The position numbers and the translations under genes are program-made. From assembly GCF_026409565.1 (NCBI RefSeq), contig NZ_CP112881.1, positions 3,851,501 to 3,915,500 on the forward strand: a stretch of 64,000 nt of DNA, in the 5' to 3' direction. The number at the start of each line of letters is the position of its first letter. Positions within the stretch are counted from its first letter, which is position 1. The DNA comes from Sneathiella aquimaris (GTDB lineage: Bacteria > Pseudomonadota > Alphaproteobacteria > Sneathiellales > Sneathiellaceae). Below are positions 16,270 through 25,428 of this stretch, piece after piece. Below the pieces are notes generated by a model that saw nothing but the letters and a program-made list of their open reading frames with translations, was not told the DNA's origin and searched no databases.

Positions 16270-17109
16270 TTAACCCAGCATCAAACGACCGACAACCTCT
16301 TCACAAAGGTCTGTCAGGGCAAGCGTCTCGCGGAATTTCTCCGCCATCAGGCGGCGCTCGGGCGTCGGTACCCAGTAACTGTCAACCTGCGCCAGAAGTG
16401 GCGCGGCCATCGCCACACTTTCTATTTCCAGCTGGGCATTTCCAATGGCCGCGACCGTCCCAATATCCCGATGGTAAACCCCGTTATGATAGCTATTCAT
16501 TCGGCCGACAAATTCGGGCAAGATCTGTGTACTGAAATCCGTAATCTGAGGATCCGCATCCAACAACTTTCTTATCACCGAAAAATCCATCATATAGACA
16601 GCACCATTTGCCAGATTGCCAATATACTCTTGCGGCTTCTCCGTAAATGCGACAACCGTACCCGCCTCGTCCAAGGACACAATTCCGCAACTTTGAGGCT
16701 GATCTGTCTCAAACGTCATCATGGTCATTGCGCAATCTGGCGTGCGCTGTTCAAAGGCGCGGATAAACGCAGTCACATCAAACAGTGTCAGGTTATCGGC
16801 ATGTGCCAATAAAAGCGTATCGGAAAACTCATTTCGGAACCGGTTTAATGTACCCGCTGTGCCCAGAAGTTCGGGCTCATCAAGAAACGTCACCTGTTCC
16901 CGATAAGGGCTGTTTTCCACATAAGCGCGCACCAAGGGCGACAAGTAATGCAAATTGATAAAAACCCGATCAAAGCCCCCCTGCTTCAGCATTTCCAGCC
17001 AAATCCCCAACAACGGCCGCCCCTGCACAGGCATCAAACATTTTGGCAAGATATCGGTCAGGGGTCTCAGTCGGGTGCCAAGGCCTGCGGCAAGCAATAA
17101 TGCGTCCAT
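16270..17109 (-). CDS. sugar-phosphate nucleotidyltransferase, HddC/mannose-1-phosphate guanylyltransferase-like
   Basis: 279 residues from the ATG preceded by TAGGA at good spacing. The longer frame would overlap the upstream gene. The N-terminal signature LAAGLGTRLRPLTD is the nucleotide-binding loop, with LPKCLMPVQGRPLL following. The acidic LLAHADNLT corresponds to the metal-binding Asp region, and FTEKP is also conserved. The family activates sugar-1-phosphates as GDP-, UDP- or dTDP-sugars. With the GmhA-like isomerase and the HldE-like kinase of this locus, a GDP-heptose type product is plausible. The base and sugar cannot be decided by eye. Confidence 0.85.
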   Translation of the reverse strand: MDALLLAAGLGTRLRPLTDILPKCLMPVQGRPLLGIWLEMLKQGGFDRVFINLHYLSPLVRAYVENSPYREQVTFLDEPELLGTAGTLNRFRNEFSDTLLLAHADNLTLFDVTAFIRAFEQRTPDCAMTMMTFETDQPQSCGIVSLDEAGTVVAFTEKPQEYIGNLANGAVYMMDFSVIRKLLDADPQITDFSTQILPEFVGRMNSYHNGVYHRDIGTVAAIGNAQLEIESVAMAAPLLAQVDSYWVPTPERRLMAEKFRETLALTDLCEEVVGRLMLG

Positions 17110-17116
17110 CGAATTC

Positions 17117-18607
17117 CTACCAAATACCAAGTTCGTGCCGGATCGTATCCACGCTTAAGGGTCGATTACCAACTGTGGCCACCTGACAACCGGACGCCAC
17201 CGACCCGATATAGGCAGCTTCCCAGATGCTGGCACCCGCGGCGAGCGCCATAGACGCCGTCACGAGCATCGCATCCCCAGCCCCGGCAGGGTCTTTCGGC
17301 GCATCGCAAAAAGCCGGCAATCGATCTGTCATCCATTCGCTTTTGTCTGGATGCAACGTTTGTATCAGGGTGCCTTCAGCGCCCATGGTGAGCAAGATAT
17401 GCGATGGATTACATTTATTGGCGAGCTTCTCAGCAGCACCAACCAAGCCGACATCATGGTCCTGAATGGCCAACCGTGCTTCAATCTCAGTGGGTTTCAA
17501 CAGCAACATATCGTGAAAGCGGGAAATATCCCCGATTTGAGAGGACGACTGGCTATCCGCCACCATCAGAAGATTTTTCTCTTTTCCAAGCGCGATCATT
17601 CTGTCGACGAGCGACTGGGGCAGCACACCGTAATTGAAATCTGAAAAAACCAGCAGATCCAGAGAATCCACGCGCTCCTGAAAGGTTTCAAAAATCTCAT
17701 CCTGCAAAGTCTGATCTATCGCGTGCTGTTTAAGCTTGGACACCCGCAACAGGGTCTTCCCGGACGAACGATACCGTTGTTTCAGCGTCGTCGGACGGCT
17801 GCCATCCCGACCGATAAAGGCCTGCACACCATATTCCTTGAACTTCTCAAGACTGTCTTTCGCTTCCCGGTCATCGCCGCAAACGGTGACATAGGTCGTA
17901 TTTGCCCCTAAGCCATGGGCATGACTGGCGACAATCCCGGCGCCCCCGATAAATTTCTGTTCCAGAACGGGCGTGACAACAACGGTCGGATCTTCCCGTG
18001 ACAACCCAAGAACATCACAGGTGATATATTCATCGACAATCAGGTCTCCGACAACAAGTACGTTAAGGTCACAGAATTTATTCAAAATGGCCGAGAAATT
18101 TTCTGTGCTGATCTGATGACGTTGTAAAAAATTGGGCGAGGCTTTCAAATTGTGGAGCGACTTCTTCGGATCACTCTCTGCCTGAATCAAATCAATCGAG
18201 GAAAAAATCGCGTCACCGGAACTAAACAGCAGTTTCCCACCATATTGAGACAATATGTCAGATTCCGGATTGGGAACGTTCTGATGCTCTTTTCCCTTGA
18301 TGACCAGATCCGGACGCAGCGCATCAATGGTCGCCGTCAGATCCTCTTCCAAAAGAAAGGCATAGTCGACGAAACTGATTGCAACAATATTTTCAAGTCT
18401 TAACTGGGCCGGGACAAGGACACCGGGGTGGCGGTCATCGTTCACCACAACAACCAGGTAATCACAGCAATCCGCTGCGAATTTAAGCAGTCTCAAGTGA
18501 CCGGGATGCACCACATTAAAATTACCGCTGACCATACCGATCTTGAAATCAGGGCCGTTTTCGCTCCGCAGCGCTTTAATATGGGCTGTATGCTCCTTAG
18601 GTGTCAT
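17117..18607 (-). CDS. HldE-like fusion with reversed domains: cytidylyltransferase-like then PfkB kinase
   Basis: 496 residues. Residues about 20-150 are a nucleotidyltransferase of the cytidylyltransferase superfamily with GNFNVVHPGH (28-37), where the usual GxFDxxHxGH has Asn for Asp. Residues about 170-496 are a PfkB/ribokinase-type kinase with FIGGAGIVASHAHGLG and the anion-hole/base motif DPAGAGDAM (439-447). Classical HldE has the kinase first and the adenylyltransferase second, so the order is swapped here. Likely role: phosphorylate a sugar-7-phosphate at C1 and activate it with a nucleotide. It starts five bases before the end of the alcohol dehydrogenase gene is reached and is followed closely by the HddC-like gene. 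Confidence 0.85.
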   Translation of the reverse strand: MTPKEHTAHIKALRSENGPDFKIGMVSGNFNVVHPGHLRLLKFAADCCDYLVVVVNDDRHPGVLVPAQLRLENIVAISFVDYAFLLEEDLTATIDALRPDLVIKGKEHQNVPNPESDILSQYGGKLLFSSGDAIFSSIDLIQAESDPKKSLHNLKASPNFLQRHQISTENFSAILNKFCDLNVLVVGDLIVDEYITCDVLGLSREDPTVVVTPVLEQKFIGGAGIVASHAHGLGANTTYVTVCGDDREAKDSLEKFKEYGVQAFIGRDGSRPTTLKQRYRSSGKTLLRVSKLKQHAIDQTLQDEIFETFQERVDSLDLLVFSDFNYGVLPQSLVDRMIALGKEKNLLMVADSQSSSQIGDISRFHDMLLLKPTEIEARLAIQDHDVGLVGAAEKLANKCNPSHILLTMGAEGTLIQTLHPDKSEWMTDRLPAFCDAPKDPAGAGDAMLVTASMALAAGASIWEAAYIGSVASGCQVATVGNRPLSVDTIRHELGIW

Positions 18608-18611
18608 TATC

Positions 18612-19676
18612 TTATCTTTCAGCCAGCGCAGGATTTATCTCGATCAAGGGCCGCATAACCCGGCCTGTCGCCAGATCATCAAGGGCGTCATTTATCGCAT
18701 CAAGCGAATAGCGTTTGGTGATCATACTTTCCAGCGGCAGATCGTTCTTTTTAAACAGTTCAAAGAAACGCGGCAGATCCTGATCGGGTCGGGTTTTTCC
18801 GCCCCAGCTACCTTTCAGGTTTTTACCATTAATCAATTCGAAAGGGTCAATGGAAATCTTCTGACCAGCTTCGGGATGAGACGCAAAAACGCATTGACCG
18901 CCGTTGCGCCGGGTGACCTGAAAAGCTATTTCAATGGTTGAAATGCGGCCGGCTGCATCAATACAGAGGTCAGCACCCAGACCGTCTGTCAGCTGTACTA
19001 TATCATCAATCAGCGTGTCAGACGCCCCGTCCAAAGCATGGGTTGCCCCAAGGTCCAGCGCCGTTGCTCGTTTCTCTGGATTGATATCCACCGCAATCAG
19101 GGTTTTCGGCTTCTGACAGTTTGCATACATCAACGAAATGGCACCAATACCACCTATGCCAAAAACAACGACAGAATGATGGGGCTGAATATCAAATTCA
19201 TTTTGTGCCATCCCCGCCCCGGTCGGAACAGCGCACCCGAACAGAACGCCAAGATCCATTGGCAATCCTTCGGGTAACTTTGTCAGCCGGTTTTCTGAAA
19301 CAACAGACCGTTCGCTAAACGTTGTAATCCCGCCGGAATTCAAGGTCGTGCCATGCCAGTCGTACAAGGCACCGGCGACATCCTGCCCGTCCCCCTTAAT
19401 CCAGCCCAGAATAACCGCATCACCCGGGGCAACTTTCGTGACGCCGGATCCAATCGCCCGCACAATACCCGTTGCTTCATGGCCTAATAAATGGGGCAGA
19501 TACCGATCTTCGCCGCGCTTTCCCTGAACTTCCATTAATTGACTATGACAAACACCACTAAAGGCGATCTCAACCTCGACCTGACCCGCGGCCAACGGTG
19601 GCAAGGTTACATCATCCAGAATTCGAAGTGGTTTTTGTGTCTCGAAAAGAACAGCGGCTTTCATTCGGTGTATCAC
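18612..19676 (-). CDS. zinc-type alcohol dehydrogenase lacking the structural-zinc cysteines
   Basis: 354 residues, MDR alcohol dehydrogenase family. The catalytic-zinc ligands are visible as SGVCHSQ, LLGHEATG and FGCAVPTGAG. The NAD-binding loop is GIGGIGAISL, and DINPEKR supports NAD(H) preference. The lobe that normally holds four structural-zinc cysteines (after PGDAVILGW) contains none. The start is a GTG with AGGG just upstream; an ATG four codons later (MKAAVLFE) is an alternative. It is the first gene of the ten-gene minus-strand glycan unit. Likely role: oxidising or reducing a polyol or keto-sugar. A catabolic role cannot be excluded. Confidence 0.85.
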   Translation of the reverse strand: MIHRMKAAVLFETQKPLRILDDVTLPPLAAGQVEVEIAFSGVCHSQLMEVQGKRGEDRYLPHLLGHEATGIVRAIGSGVTKVAPGDAVILGWIKGDGQDVAGALYDWHGTTLNSGGITTFSERSVVSENRLTKLPEGLPMDLGVLFGCAVPTGAGMAQNEFDIQPHHSVVVFGIGGIGAISLMYANCQKPKTLIAVDINPEKRATALDLGATHALDGASDTLIDDIVQLTDGLGADLCIDAAGRISTIEIAFQVTRRNGGQCVFASHPEAGQKISIDPFELINGKNLKGSWGGKTRPDQDLPRFFELFKKNDLPLESMITKRYSLDAINDALDDLATGRVMRPLIEINPALAER

Positions 19677-19864
19677 TTATCCCTGTACAGGTTTGTTGCC
19701 TGATTAATATTTGAATAAGGGCCATAACATAATGAGTTACGCAGAGAATAGTAAGTTTAAACATTTCAGAATGATCAAAAAGTACGCCCCTGCTATTTGC
19801 CGATTTACCGCGGCAGACACTATTTCCTGTCGACCTTGGACAGACAACAGGATAGACAGACAGG

Positions 19865-20992
19865 ATGAAATCAGAAAACAAAATGGAAATCCTTCTTGTT
19901 ACCCCTCCGGGACTGGAAGAAGCCTTGCGTCTTGAAGCCATGGAAAAAGGCTTCAAAAAACCAGTTTCCATAACCGGGGGCGTCCAGGTACTGGGCGACT
20001 GGAAAGAGGTCTGGCGGGCCAATCTGGAACTGCGCGGCGCCAGTCGCGTGCTGGTCCGCATCGGATCTTTTCGGGTGGTTCATCTGTCTCAGGTGGATAA
20101 ACGCATGCGGCAGTTTCCATGGGGCGACTATTTGCTCAAAGACCATCCGGTAAAAGTTGAGGTTACATCCAAAAAATCCCGTGTTTATCATCAGAAAGCT
20201 GCCGCCGAACGGATCGAACGGGCGTTGGTTGAGGAGATGGGCATTACGATCTCAGCCGAGGCTGACATTTGCCTGAAAATCCGCATTTTTGATGACATCT
20301 GTACCATCAGCATCGATACGTCGGGCGAAGGCCTGCACAAGCGCGGACATAAAGAAGCCGTTAATAAAGCACCTTTACGGGAAACAATGGCCGCGCTCAT
20401 TTTACGGCAATGCGGCTTTAACGGCAAAGAGCCCGTCGTGGACCCCATGTGCGGATCGGGAACCTTTGTGATCGAGGCTGCCGAAATCGCAGCCCGTAAA
20501 AAACCGGGCCGTACACGCGCCTTTGCGTTTGAGAAACTGGCAACTTTTGAGAACGCTGTTTGGCAGGAAATGCGTGCCGAAAACCGTGAGCATCTTCCTG
20601 ACCTTCATTTTTATGGTTTCGACCGCGATGAAGGGGCAATTAAATTCAGCACCGCAAATGCGAAACGATCCAAAGTTGATATGCTGACAACGTTTGATGC
20701 ACAGCCCATCAGCACCCTTTCCTGTCCTGACGGACCGGCTGGCCTTGTGGTGATTAACCCACCCTACGGCATCCGCATCGGAGACCAGAAAAAACTACGC
20801 CCCCTCTACCAGTCTTTGGGCCAGGTTCTGACGCAAAAATTTCCGGGATGGCGGGTCGGTTTAGTCACAAATAATGCTGGTCTGGCACAAGCAACGGCTC
20901 TTCCGTTCCTGCCCGACCCTGTCAGCATCTCTCATGGCGGTATTCAGGTTAAACTCTATCAGACGGCGGCTCTTCCAATGCCTCAGGATTGA
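19865..20992 (+). CDS. THUMP-domain class I RNA methyltransferase, RlmL/TrmN-like
   Basis: 375 residues with an N-terminal THUMP RNA-binding region (about 45-165) followed by a UPF0020 methyltransferase domain. The SAM motif is VDPMCGSGTFVIEAAEIA near residue 198, and the catalytic NPPY is found in VVINPPYGIRIG, typical of N2-guanine methylation. The family includes the N-terminal half of E. coli RlmL (23S rRNA m2G2445) and tRNA-m2G6 enzymes; which RNA is modified here is unclear. Its last ten bases overlap the convergent GlxA-type regulator gene. Confidence 0.88.
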   Translation: MKSENKMEILLVTPPGLEEALRLEAMEKGFKKPVSITGGVQVLGDWKEVWRANLELRGASRVLVRIGSFRVVHLSQVDKRMRQFPWGDYLLKDHPVKVEVTSKKSRVYHQKAAAERIERALVEEMGITISAEADICLKIRIFDDICTISIDTSGEGLHKRGHKEAVNKAPLRETMAALILRQCGFNGKEPVVDPMCGSGTFVIEAAEIAARKKPGRTRAFAFEKLATFENAVWQEMRAENREHLPDLHFYGFDRDEGAIKFSTANAKRSKVDMLTTFDAQPISTLSCPDGPAGLVVINPPYGIRIGDQKKLRPLYQSLGQVLTQKFPGWRVGLVTNNAGLAQATALPFLPDPVSISHGGIQVKLYQTAALPMPQD

Positions 20993-21948
20993 AATCTTTC
21001 ACGATAGAGCTTTGGTGAAACCCCAAAAATCTTCAAAAATGCCCGGCGCATTCTTTCATATTGGCCAAACCCGGATCGATCCGCGATCCGCTTCATGGGC
21101 AGGTCCGTTTCCATCAGTAATTGCGCCGCGGCTTCCAGGCGGAACCTCTCCAGCGCTTCCGCAGGCCCCATCCCTGTCGCCTGCTTGTATCGGCGTGTAA
21201 AGGTTCGACTGCTCATACCGGTGATATTCGCAAGGTCCAAAACATTCAAACTTGCCGACAGGTTTTCCAGAACCCATTGATGCAACCTGTCAAATTCGCC
21301 TTTCCTGTCTTCGATCTGCACCTTGAGCAAGGCACTATATTGTTGCTGCCCCCCCGGCCGTTTCATGAAAACAACCAGTTCCTGAGCAATGGCCAACGCA
21401 GCCTCACGACCCAAATCCGCTTCGACCAAAGCAAGCGCCAAATCAATACCGGTTGTCACCCCTGCGGATGTCCAGATAGGCCCATCCTGAACAAAAATCG
21501 CATCCTCGCGGATCACGATATTGGGAAACTCACGCCTTAATCGGGAACAGCGACGCCAATGGGTTACTGCATTCCGGCCTTCCAGCAACCCCGCCTGTGC
21601 CAGCATAAAGGCCCCCGTACAAACACTACACACCCGTTTGCTCAAAGAAACCAGACGCTTGACGGCTGCGACTTCCTCTGGTGCCTGATAGGTTTTAAAA
21701 ATGCTGATACCACCGGTCACAAAAACCGTATCAATCTGCTGATCCGGAATGGCATGCACCGGGATGGTTTCAATCCCTATACCCACATCTGTTCTGACGG
21801 TTCCGCCGGTGGCTGAACAAAATCGAAGATCATAAAACGGCGTTTTATCGGCACGGTTTATTGCACTTTTCAAAACCTGTAATGGCCCGGATATATCCAG
21901 CATCAGGGCATCTTCAAACACATAGAAATAAATAAGATGAGGGTTCAT
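20983..21948 (-). CDS. GlxA family transcriptional regulator (DJ-1/PfpI domain plus AraC HTH)
   Basis: 321 residues. The N-terminal half is a DJ-1/PfpI-like domain with VCTGAFMLAQAGLLEGR (nucleophile-elbow Cys) and HWRRCSRL. The C-terminal hundred residues are an AraC double helix-turn-helix: NITGMSSRTFTRRYKQATG and DRSGFGQYERMRRAFLKIFG. Members sense small metabolites such as choline, carnitine or arginine derivatives and usually activate nearby catabolic genes. Divergent from it is only the small DUF1272 gene, and a dyad lies between the two starts, so it may control itself and that gene. Effector unknown. Confidence 0.9.
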   Translation of the reverse strand: MNPHLIYFYVFEDALMLDISGPLQVLKSAINRADKTPFYDLRFCSATGGTVRTDVGIGIETIPVHAIPDQQIDTVFVTGGISIFKTYQAPEEVAAVKRLVSLSKRVCSVCTGAFMLAQAGLLEGRNAVTHWRRCSRLRREFPNIVIREDAIFVQDGPIWTSAGVTTGIDLALALVEADLGREAALAIAQELVVFMKRPGGQQQYSALLKVQIEDRKGEFDRLHQWVLENLSASLNVLDLANITGMSSRTFTRRYKQATGMGPAEALERFRLEAAAQLLMETDLPMKRIADRSGFGQYERMRRAFLKIFGVSPKLYRERFQS

Positions 21949-21968
21949 GGCAGACTTTGGGAATGATT

Positions 21969-22003
21969 TGGCGTAAAAGGTGGCAAGGTATTATTATACG
22001 CCA
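21969..22003. promoter_or_regulatory. TGGCGTA inverted repeat between the GlxA-type regulator and DUF1272 genes
   Basis: TGGCGTA (21969-21975) and its exact complement TACGCCA (21997-22003) are 21 bases apart. A further TGGC direct copy lies at 21981. The site falls inside the 93-base divergent promoter region, 20 bases before the regulator's start. The spacing of about two helical turns suits an AraC-family dimer. Confidence 0.4.
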
Positions 22004-22041
22004 TTTGTCGTTGGTCTACAATAGAGACAGAAAAGGAAATC

Positions 22042-22359
22042 ATGATGCTTGAACTTCGCCCCAACTGTGAACTATGCAATAAAGACCTTCCGCCTGCCTC
22101 ACTTGAGGCCATGATCTGCAGCTATGAATGTACCTATTGCAAGTCCTGCGTTGACAGTATTTTACATAATGTCTGTTTGAAATGCGGGGGTGGTTTTGTC
22201 CCCCGCCCCATTCGGCCCAGGAAAGCCTGGCACACAGATTATTCACTTGGGCTGGGCCATCATCCGGCATCAACAAAGCGGGTGACTGCTTCGTTCTCGG
22301 CAGAAGAAATTGCAAACCATGTTCAGCGGATTGAAAAAATACCGCCAGAAGACCGATAG
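22042..22359 (+). CDS. DUF1272 domain-containing cysteine-rich protein
   Basis: 105 residues. The first 60 match the DUF1272 pattern, with eight conserved cysteines in pairs (CELC, CSYECTYCKSC, CLKCGG), probably binding zinc. The remainder is a poorly conserved tail. AAAAGGA stands five bases before the ATG. The function of the family is unknown. It is divergent from a GlxA-type regulator and precedes a glycosyltransferase gene by 60 bases. Confidence 0.85.
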   Translation: MMLELRPNCELCNKDLPPASLEAMICSYECTYCKSCVDSILHNVCLKCGGGFVPRPIRPRKAWHTDYSLGLGHHPASTKRVTASFSAEEIANHVQRIEKIPPEDR

Positions 22360-22419
22360 CGCCGTTTGCACTGTTCCAAATTCCCCAACTAGATTATGAC
22401 TATAAGGCGAGAGGGTTTT

Positions 22420-23214
22420 ATGGGACTTGGGTTAATGGGAACAGGGAACAGTAAAAAAATCGAAGCCGTGTTTGATGTAGCTGTGGTCATGCCGACTATT
22501 GTAAGACCCAGTCTGCTAGACGCTGTGGCCTCCATTTATCAGCAAAGCTTTGACGGAACCGTACAAATCCTGATCGGCATTGATAGCCTGACCGGTGACC
22601 CGGCCATCCTTGACATGCTGGAAAAAGATATCCCGGACAGAATGACGCTTACGGTGTTTAATCCGGGATATTCCACGGCAACCCGTCACGGCGGTGTCCA
22701 TACGGCGCAGGATGGCGGGGCCCTTCGGACCATTCTTTCTTTTCTGGCGAATAGCCAGTATGTGGCCTATCTGGATGATGATAATTTGTGGCACCAAAAT
22801 CATCTGAAATTTCTCATGCAGGCCATTCAGGGCAAACAATGGGCCTATTCTTATCGCTGGCTGCTCGACGAAGACACCGGCGGCAAGATTACATTGGATA
22901 AATGGCATTCAGTGGGCCCGAATAAGGGGCTTATGCATGGAACGCGGGGCGGGTTTTGTGACCCCAACACCCTATTGATTGATAAACTGGCCTGTGCTGA
23001 CCTTCTGCATTTATGGTCCATGGAAATTGAAGGGGCAAAAAAACTCGCCGGGGCCGACCGCCGTTTTTTTGATGGGCTCAGCGCAACGAAAAGCCATGGC
23101 GCTTCCCACCGGGCAACAGTCTATTACAAAATGCGACGAACAAACATTCTGTGGCAATATTATCAGGCAGAAAAGGCCCACCTCAAAAAAACGACGAAAT
23201 CGCCTACTGACTAG
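22420..23214 (+). CDS. glycosyltransferase family 2-like protein
   Basis: 264 residues from the ATG with GAGAGGG five bases upstream. An ATG eight codons earlier lacks such a site. GT-A fold features are visible: [18 protein letters not shown] (first strand and loop), [11 protein letters not shown], and the metal-binding [12 protein letters not shown] near residue 125. The segment [15 protein letters not shown] may hold the acceptor site. No membrane segments are seen, so it is a cytoplasmic or peripheral enzyme. It ends tail to tail with the UDP-glucuronate decarboxylase-like gene, sharing the palindromic stop CTAG. Confidence 0.8.
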   Translation: MGLGLMGTGNSKKIEAVFDVAVVMPTIVRPSLLDAVASIYQQSFDGTVQILIGIDSLTGDPAILDMLEKDIPDRMTLTVFNPGYSTATRHGGVHTAQDGGALRTILSFLANSQYVAYLDDDNLWHQNHLKFLMQAIQGKQWAYSYRWLLDEDTGGKITLDKWHSVGPNKGLMHGTRGGFCDPNTLLIDKLACADLLHLWSMEIEGAKKLAGADRRFFDGLSATKSHGASHRATVYYKMRRTNILWQYYQAEKAHLKKTTKSPTD

Positions 23215-24158
23215 TCTGCTAATAACCGGTCGAAATACGCAATTGTCTTTCTCAGACCGTCTTCCAAGGCGATTTCGGGCGTCCAGTTCATGTATTTTTT
23301 CGCACGGCCAATATCCGGGCATCGTTGCAAAGGATCATCCTGTGGTAACGGCTTATAGATCAATTCGGATTTCGATCCCGTCAGATCAATTACGAGACGT
23401 GCCAAAGAAAGGATCGTCACCTCGTCCGGATTGCCCACATTGATCGGACCGGTAACTGTGTCCGGCGTTGCCATCAGGCGAACCATGCCATCAATAAGAT
23501 CATCCACATAACAAAATGACCGGGTTTGCAGGCCATTCCCATAGATGCTGATCGGTTCGTTTTTAAGGGCTTTTACAATAAAGTTGGACACAACGCGGCC
23601 ATCATCCGGATGCATATTCGGACCAAATGTATTGAAGATACGCATCACCTTTATCTGTAGATCATGTTGCGTGTGATAGTCGTAAAACAGCGTTTCCGCA
23701 CACCGCTTTCCTTCGTCATAACAGGCCCGGGGTCCAAAAGTATTTACCCGCCCGCGATACTCTTCAGGTTGCGGATGAATTTCTGGGTCTCCATAAATCT
23801 CGCTGGTCGACGCCTGAAGTATTCTGGCTTTCAGGCGTTTTGCGAGCCCAAGCATATTGATCGCGCCATGAACGCTTGTTTTCGTGGTTTGCACCGGATC
23901 AAACTGATAATGAACCGGGGACGCGGGACAGGCGAGGTTATAGATCTCGTCAACTTCTACAAAAAGGGGCAAGGTCACATCATGCCGCATTAATTCAAAA
24001 TTGGGTTTATCCAGCAAGGACAGGATATTGACTTTCCGGCCGGTGAAAAAATTATCGACACAAAGAACCTCATTGCCCTGTTCAACCAATCGCTGGCACA
24101 GGTGAGACCCTAGAAAACCAGCCCCTCCGGTTACCAGTACTTTTTTATCGATCGTCAT
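23211..24158 (-). CDS. UDP-glucuronic acid decarboxylase-like NAD-dependent sugar epimerase
   Basis: 315 residues from the ATG preceded by GAGGGAC; the frame extends eight codons further without a better site. It is very typical of the UXS family, which converts UDP-glucuronate to UDP-xylose. Visible features are [41 protein letters not shown], catalytic YDEGKR, and [17 protein letters not shown]. The soluble single-domain form lacks the N-terminal membrane region of animal enzymes. It may supply a pentose for the surface glycan encoded to the left. No UDP-glucose dehydrogenase gene is in the window. Confidence 0.9.
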   Translation of the reverse strand: MTIDKKVLVTGGAGFLGSHLCQRLVEQGNEVLCVDNFFTGRKVNILSLLDKPNFELMRHDVTLPLFVEVDEIYNLACPASPVHYQFDPVQTTKTSVHGAINMLGLAKRLKARILQASTSEIYGDPEIHPQPEEYRGRVNTFGPRACYDEGKRCAETLFYDYHTQHDLQIKVMRIFNTFGPNMHPDDGRVVSNFIVKALKNEPISIYGNGLQTRSFCYVDDLIDGMVRLMATPDTVTGPINVGNPDEVTILSLARLVIDLTGSKSELIYKPLPQDDPLQRCPDIGRAKKYMNWTPEIALEDGLRKTIAYFDRLLAD

Positions 24159-24458
24159 GCGGTCCCTCTTCTTCGTCCCCATCAGCCTTTAATTTGGCCG
24201 GTTTATCTTCTTGCAAATCCCGACCAGCATCCCAAAAACTGGCGACCCCTGTGATCCCGATCGTAGAACAGCTCCCTATCCTATCCTGCGTCTGCCCATG
24301 GCGCATCAAACCATTTCTTTTACACCGATAAACTGAAATTATACTCAGAAAAACTCACCTTTTCCGAAATATCCCTTGGCCGATCAGAAGCGCAAACATC
24401 CCTGACAGGTATCCGTCTTTCCTGTAACTGTCCGGCGACGTTCCTAATCCGTTGACTA

Positions 24459-25343
24459 TTAAAACGGCAGTGCCTTTAACGCCTCATGCAAAAAGTCAGA
24501 GACCCGGCGGATCCGCATATTGGTCCGAAGCTCTTGATGAGAGGCGAGCCACATTGGAAGTTCAGGCAATGCTAAATCAGGAAGCAGGCGCACAAGGTTT
24601 GGGCTCTGGCTTGCCAGAAAAACACCGCCGAAACCAATCCCCGCCCCCGCCTTGACTAACTCCCAGTTCACCACCTGATCATCTGTCCGAATTGCAAAAT
24701 CGCTGCGCGTGGCTGAATATCCCATACTGGACATTTGCCGAAGAATAAGATCGTTTCGATCATATCCGACAAGCTGATGGGTGAACAAATCTTCAGCATT
24801 TTTTGGAACGCCCCATCGATCCAGATAAGACCTGGCCGCAAAGCATCCGATAGAAATCTTCGTTATTTTTCGCACGATCACATCATTTTGGGTGGGCTGA
24901 ACCATCCGCAAAGCGATATCCGCATCCCGGGATAAAAGATTGTCTACCTTGTTACTTGCCACAATCTCCAATTCGATCTCTGGCTCCAGACATTTCAGGT
25001 CCGCCAAGATCGGAGGCAGAATATAGGTCGCCACAACCTCACTGGCAGTAATGCGAACGCTTCCCTTCAAACCTTCAGACGTTCCAGCTGCTTTCAACAA
25101 AAACGCGTTCGCGCCCTGTGCCATTTGCCGGGCATCTTCAACCAGGGTGTAGCCCGCCTCGGTCAGTCGCATGCCGCTTCTGCCTCTAACAAATAACGAC
25201 ACGCCCAGCTGGCTTTCCAGCTCATTGATATGCCGACCAAGGGTGGGCTGGCTGATCTTCAGCGCGTCAGCAGCGTGGGTAAGGGTTCCTGTCTCGACGA
25301 CCGCGAGAAAGGAACGAACGAGATTCCAGTCCATATCATTCAT
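24459..25343 (-). CDS. LysR family transcriptional regulator
   Basis: 294 residues. The N-terminal winged helix-turn-helix is seen in NLVRSFLAVVETGTLTHAAD and ALKISQPTLGRHINELESQL. It is followed by a periplasmic-binding-protein-like effector domain (about 90-294). The gene is divergent from the NmrA-like reductase gene with an 85-base AT-rich gap that contains a perfect LysR-type T-N11-A dyad. It therefore probably regulates that gene and itself. Effector unknown. Confidence 0.92.
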   Translation of the reverse strand: MNDMDWNLVRSFLAVVETGTLTHAADALKISQPTLGRHINELESQLGVSLFVRGRSGMRLTEAGYTLVEDARQMAQGANAFLLKAAGTSEGLKGSVRITASEVVATYILPPILADLKCLEPEIELEIVASNKVDNLLSRDADIALRMVQPTQNDVIVRKITKISIGCFAARSYLDRWGVPKNAEDLFTHQLVGYDRNDLILRQMSSMGYSATRSDFAIRTDDQVVNWELVKAGAGIGFGGVFLASQSPNLVRLLPDLALPELPMWLASHQELRTNMRIRRVSDFLHEALKALPF

Positions 25344-25371
25344 TTATGCATATTAAACATCCAATATATCG

Positions 25372-25384
25372 TGAATACCATTCA
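25372..25384. promoter_or_regulatory. LysR-box-like dyad between divergent genes
   Basis: TGAAT-ACC-ATTCA is a perfect 5-3-5 dyad with the T-N11-A spacing of LysR-family recognition sites. It is located in the intergenic region between the lysR-type gene and the divergent reductase gene, 44 bases before the latter. Confidence 0.5.
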
Positions 25385-25428
25385 TTAATAAACATATAAA
25401 TTGGTTACATCTTGTTAGGAGACAACAA

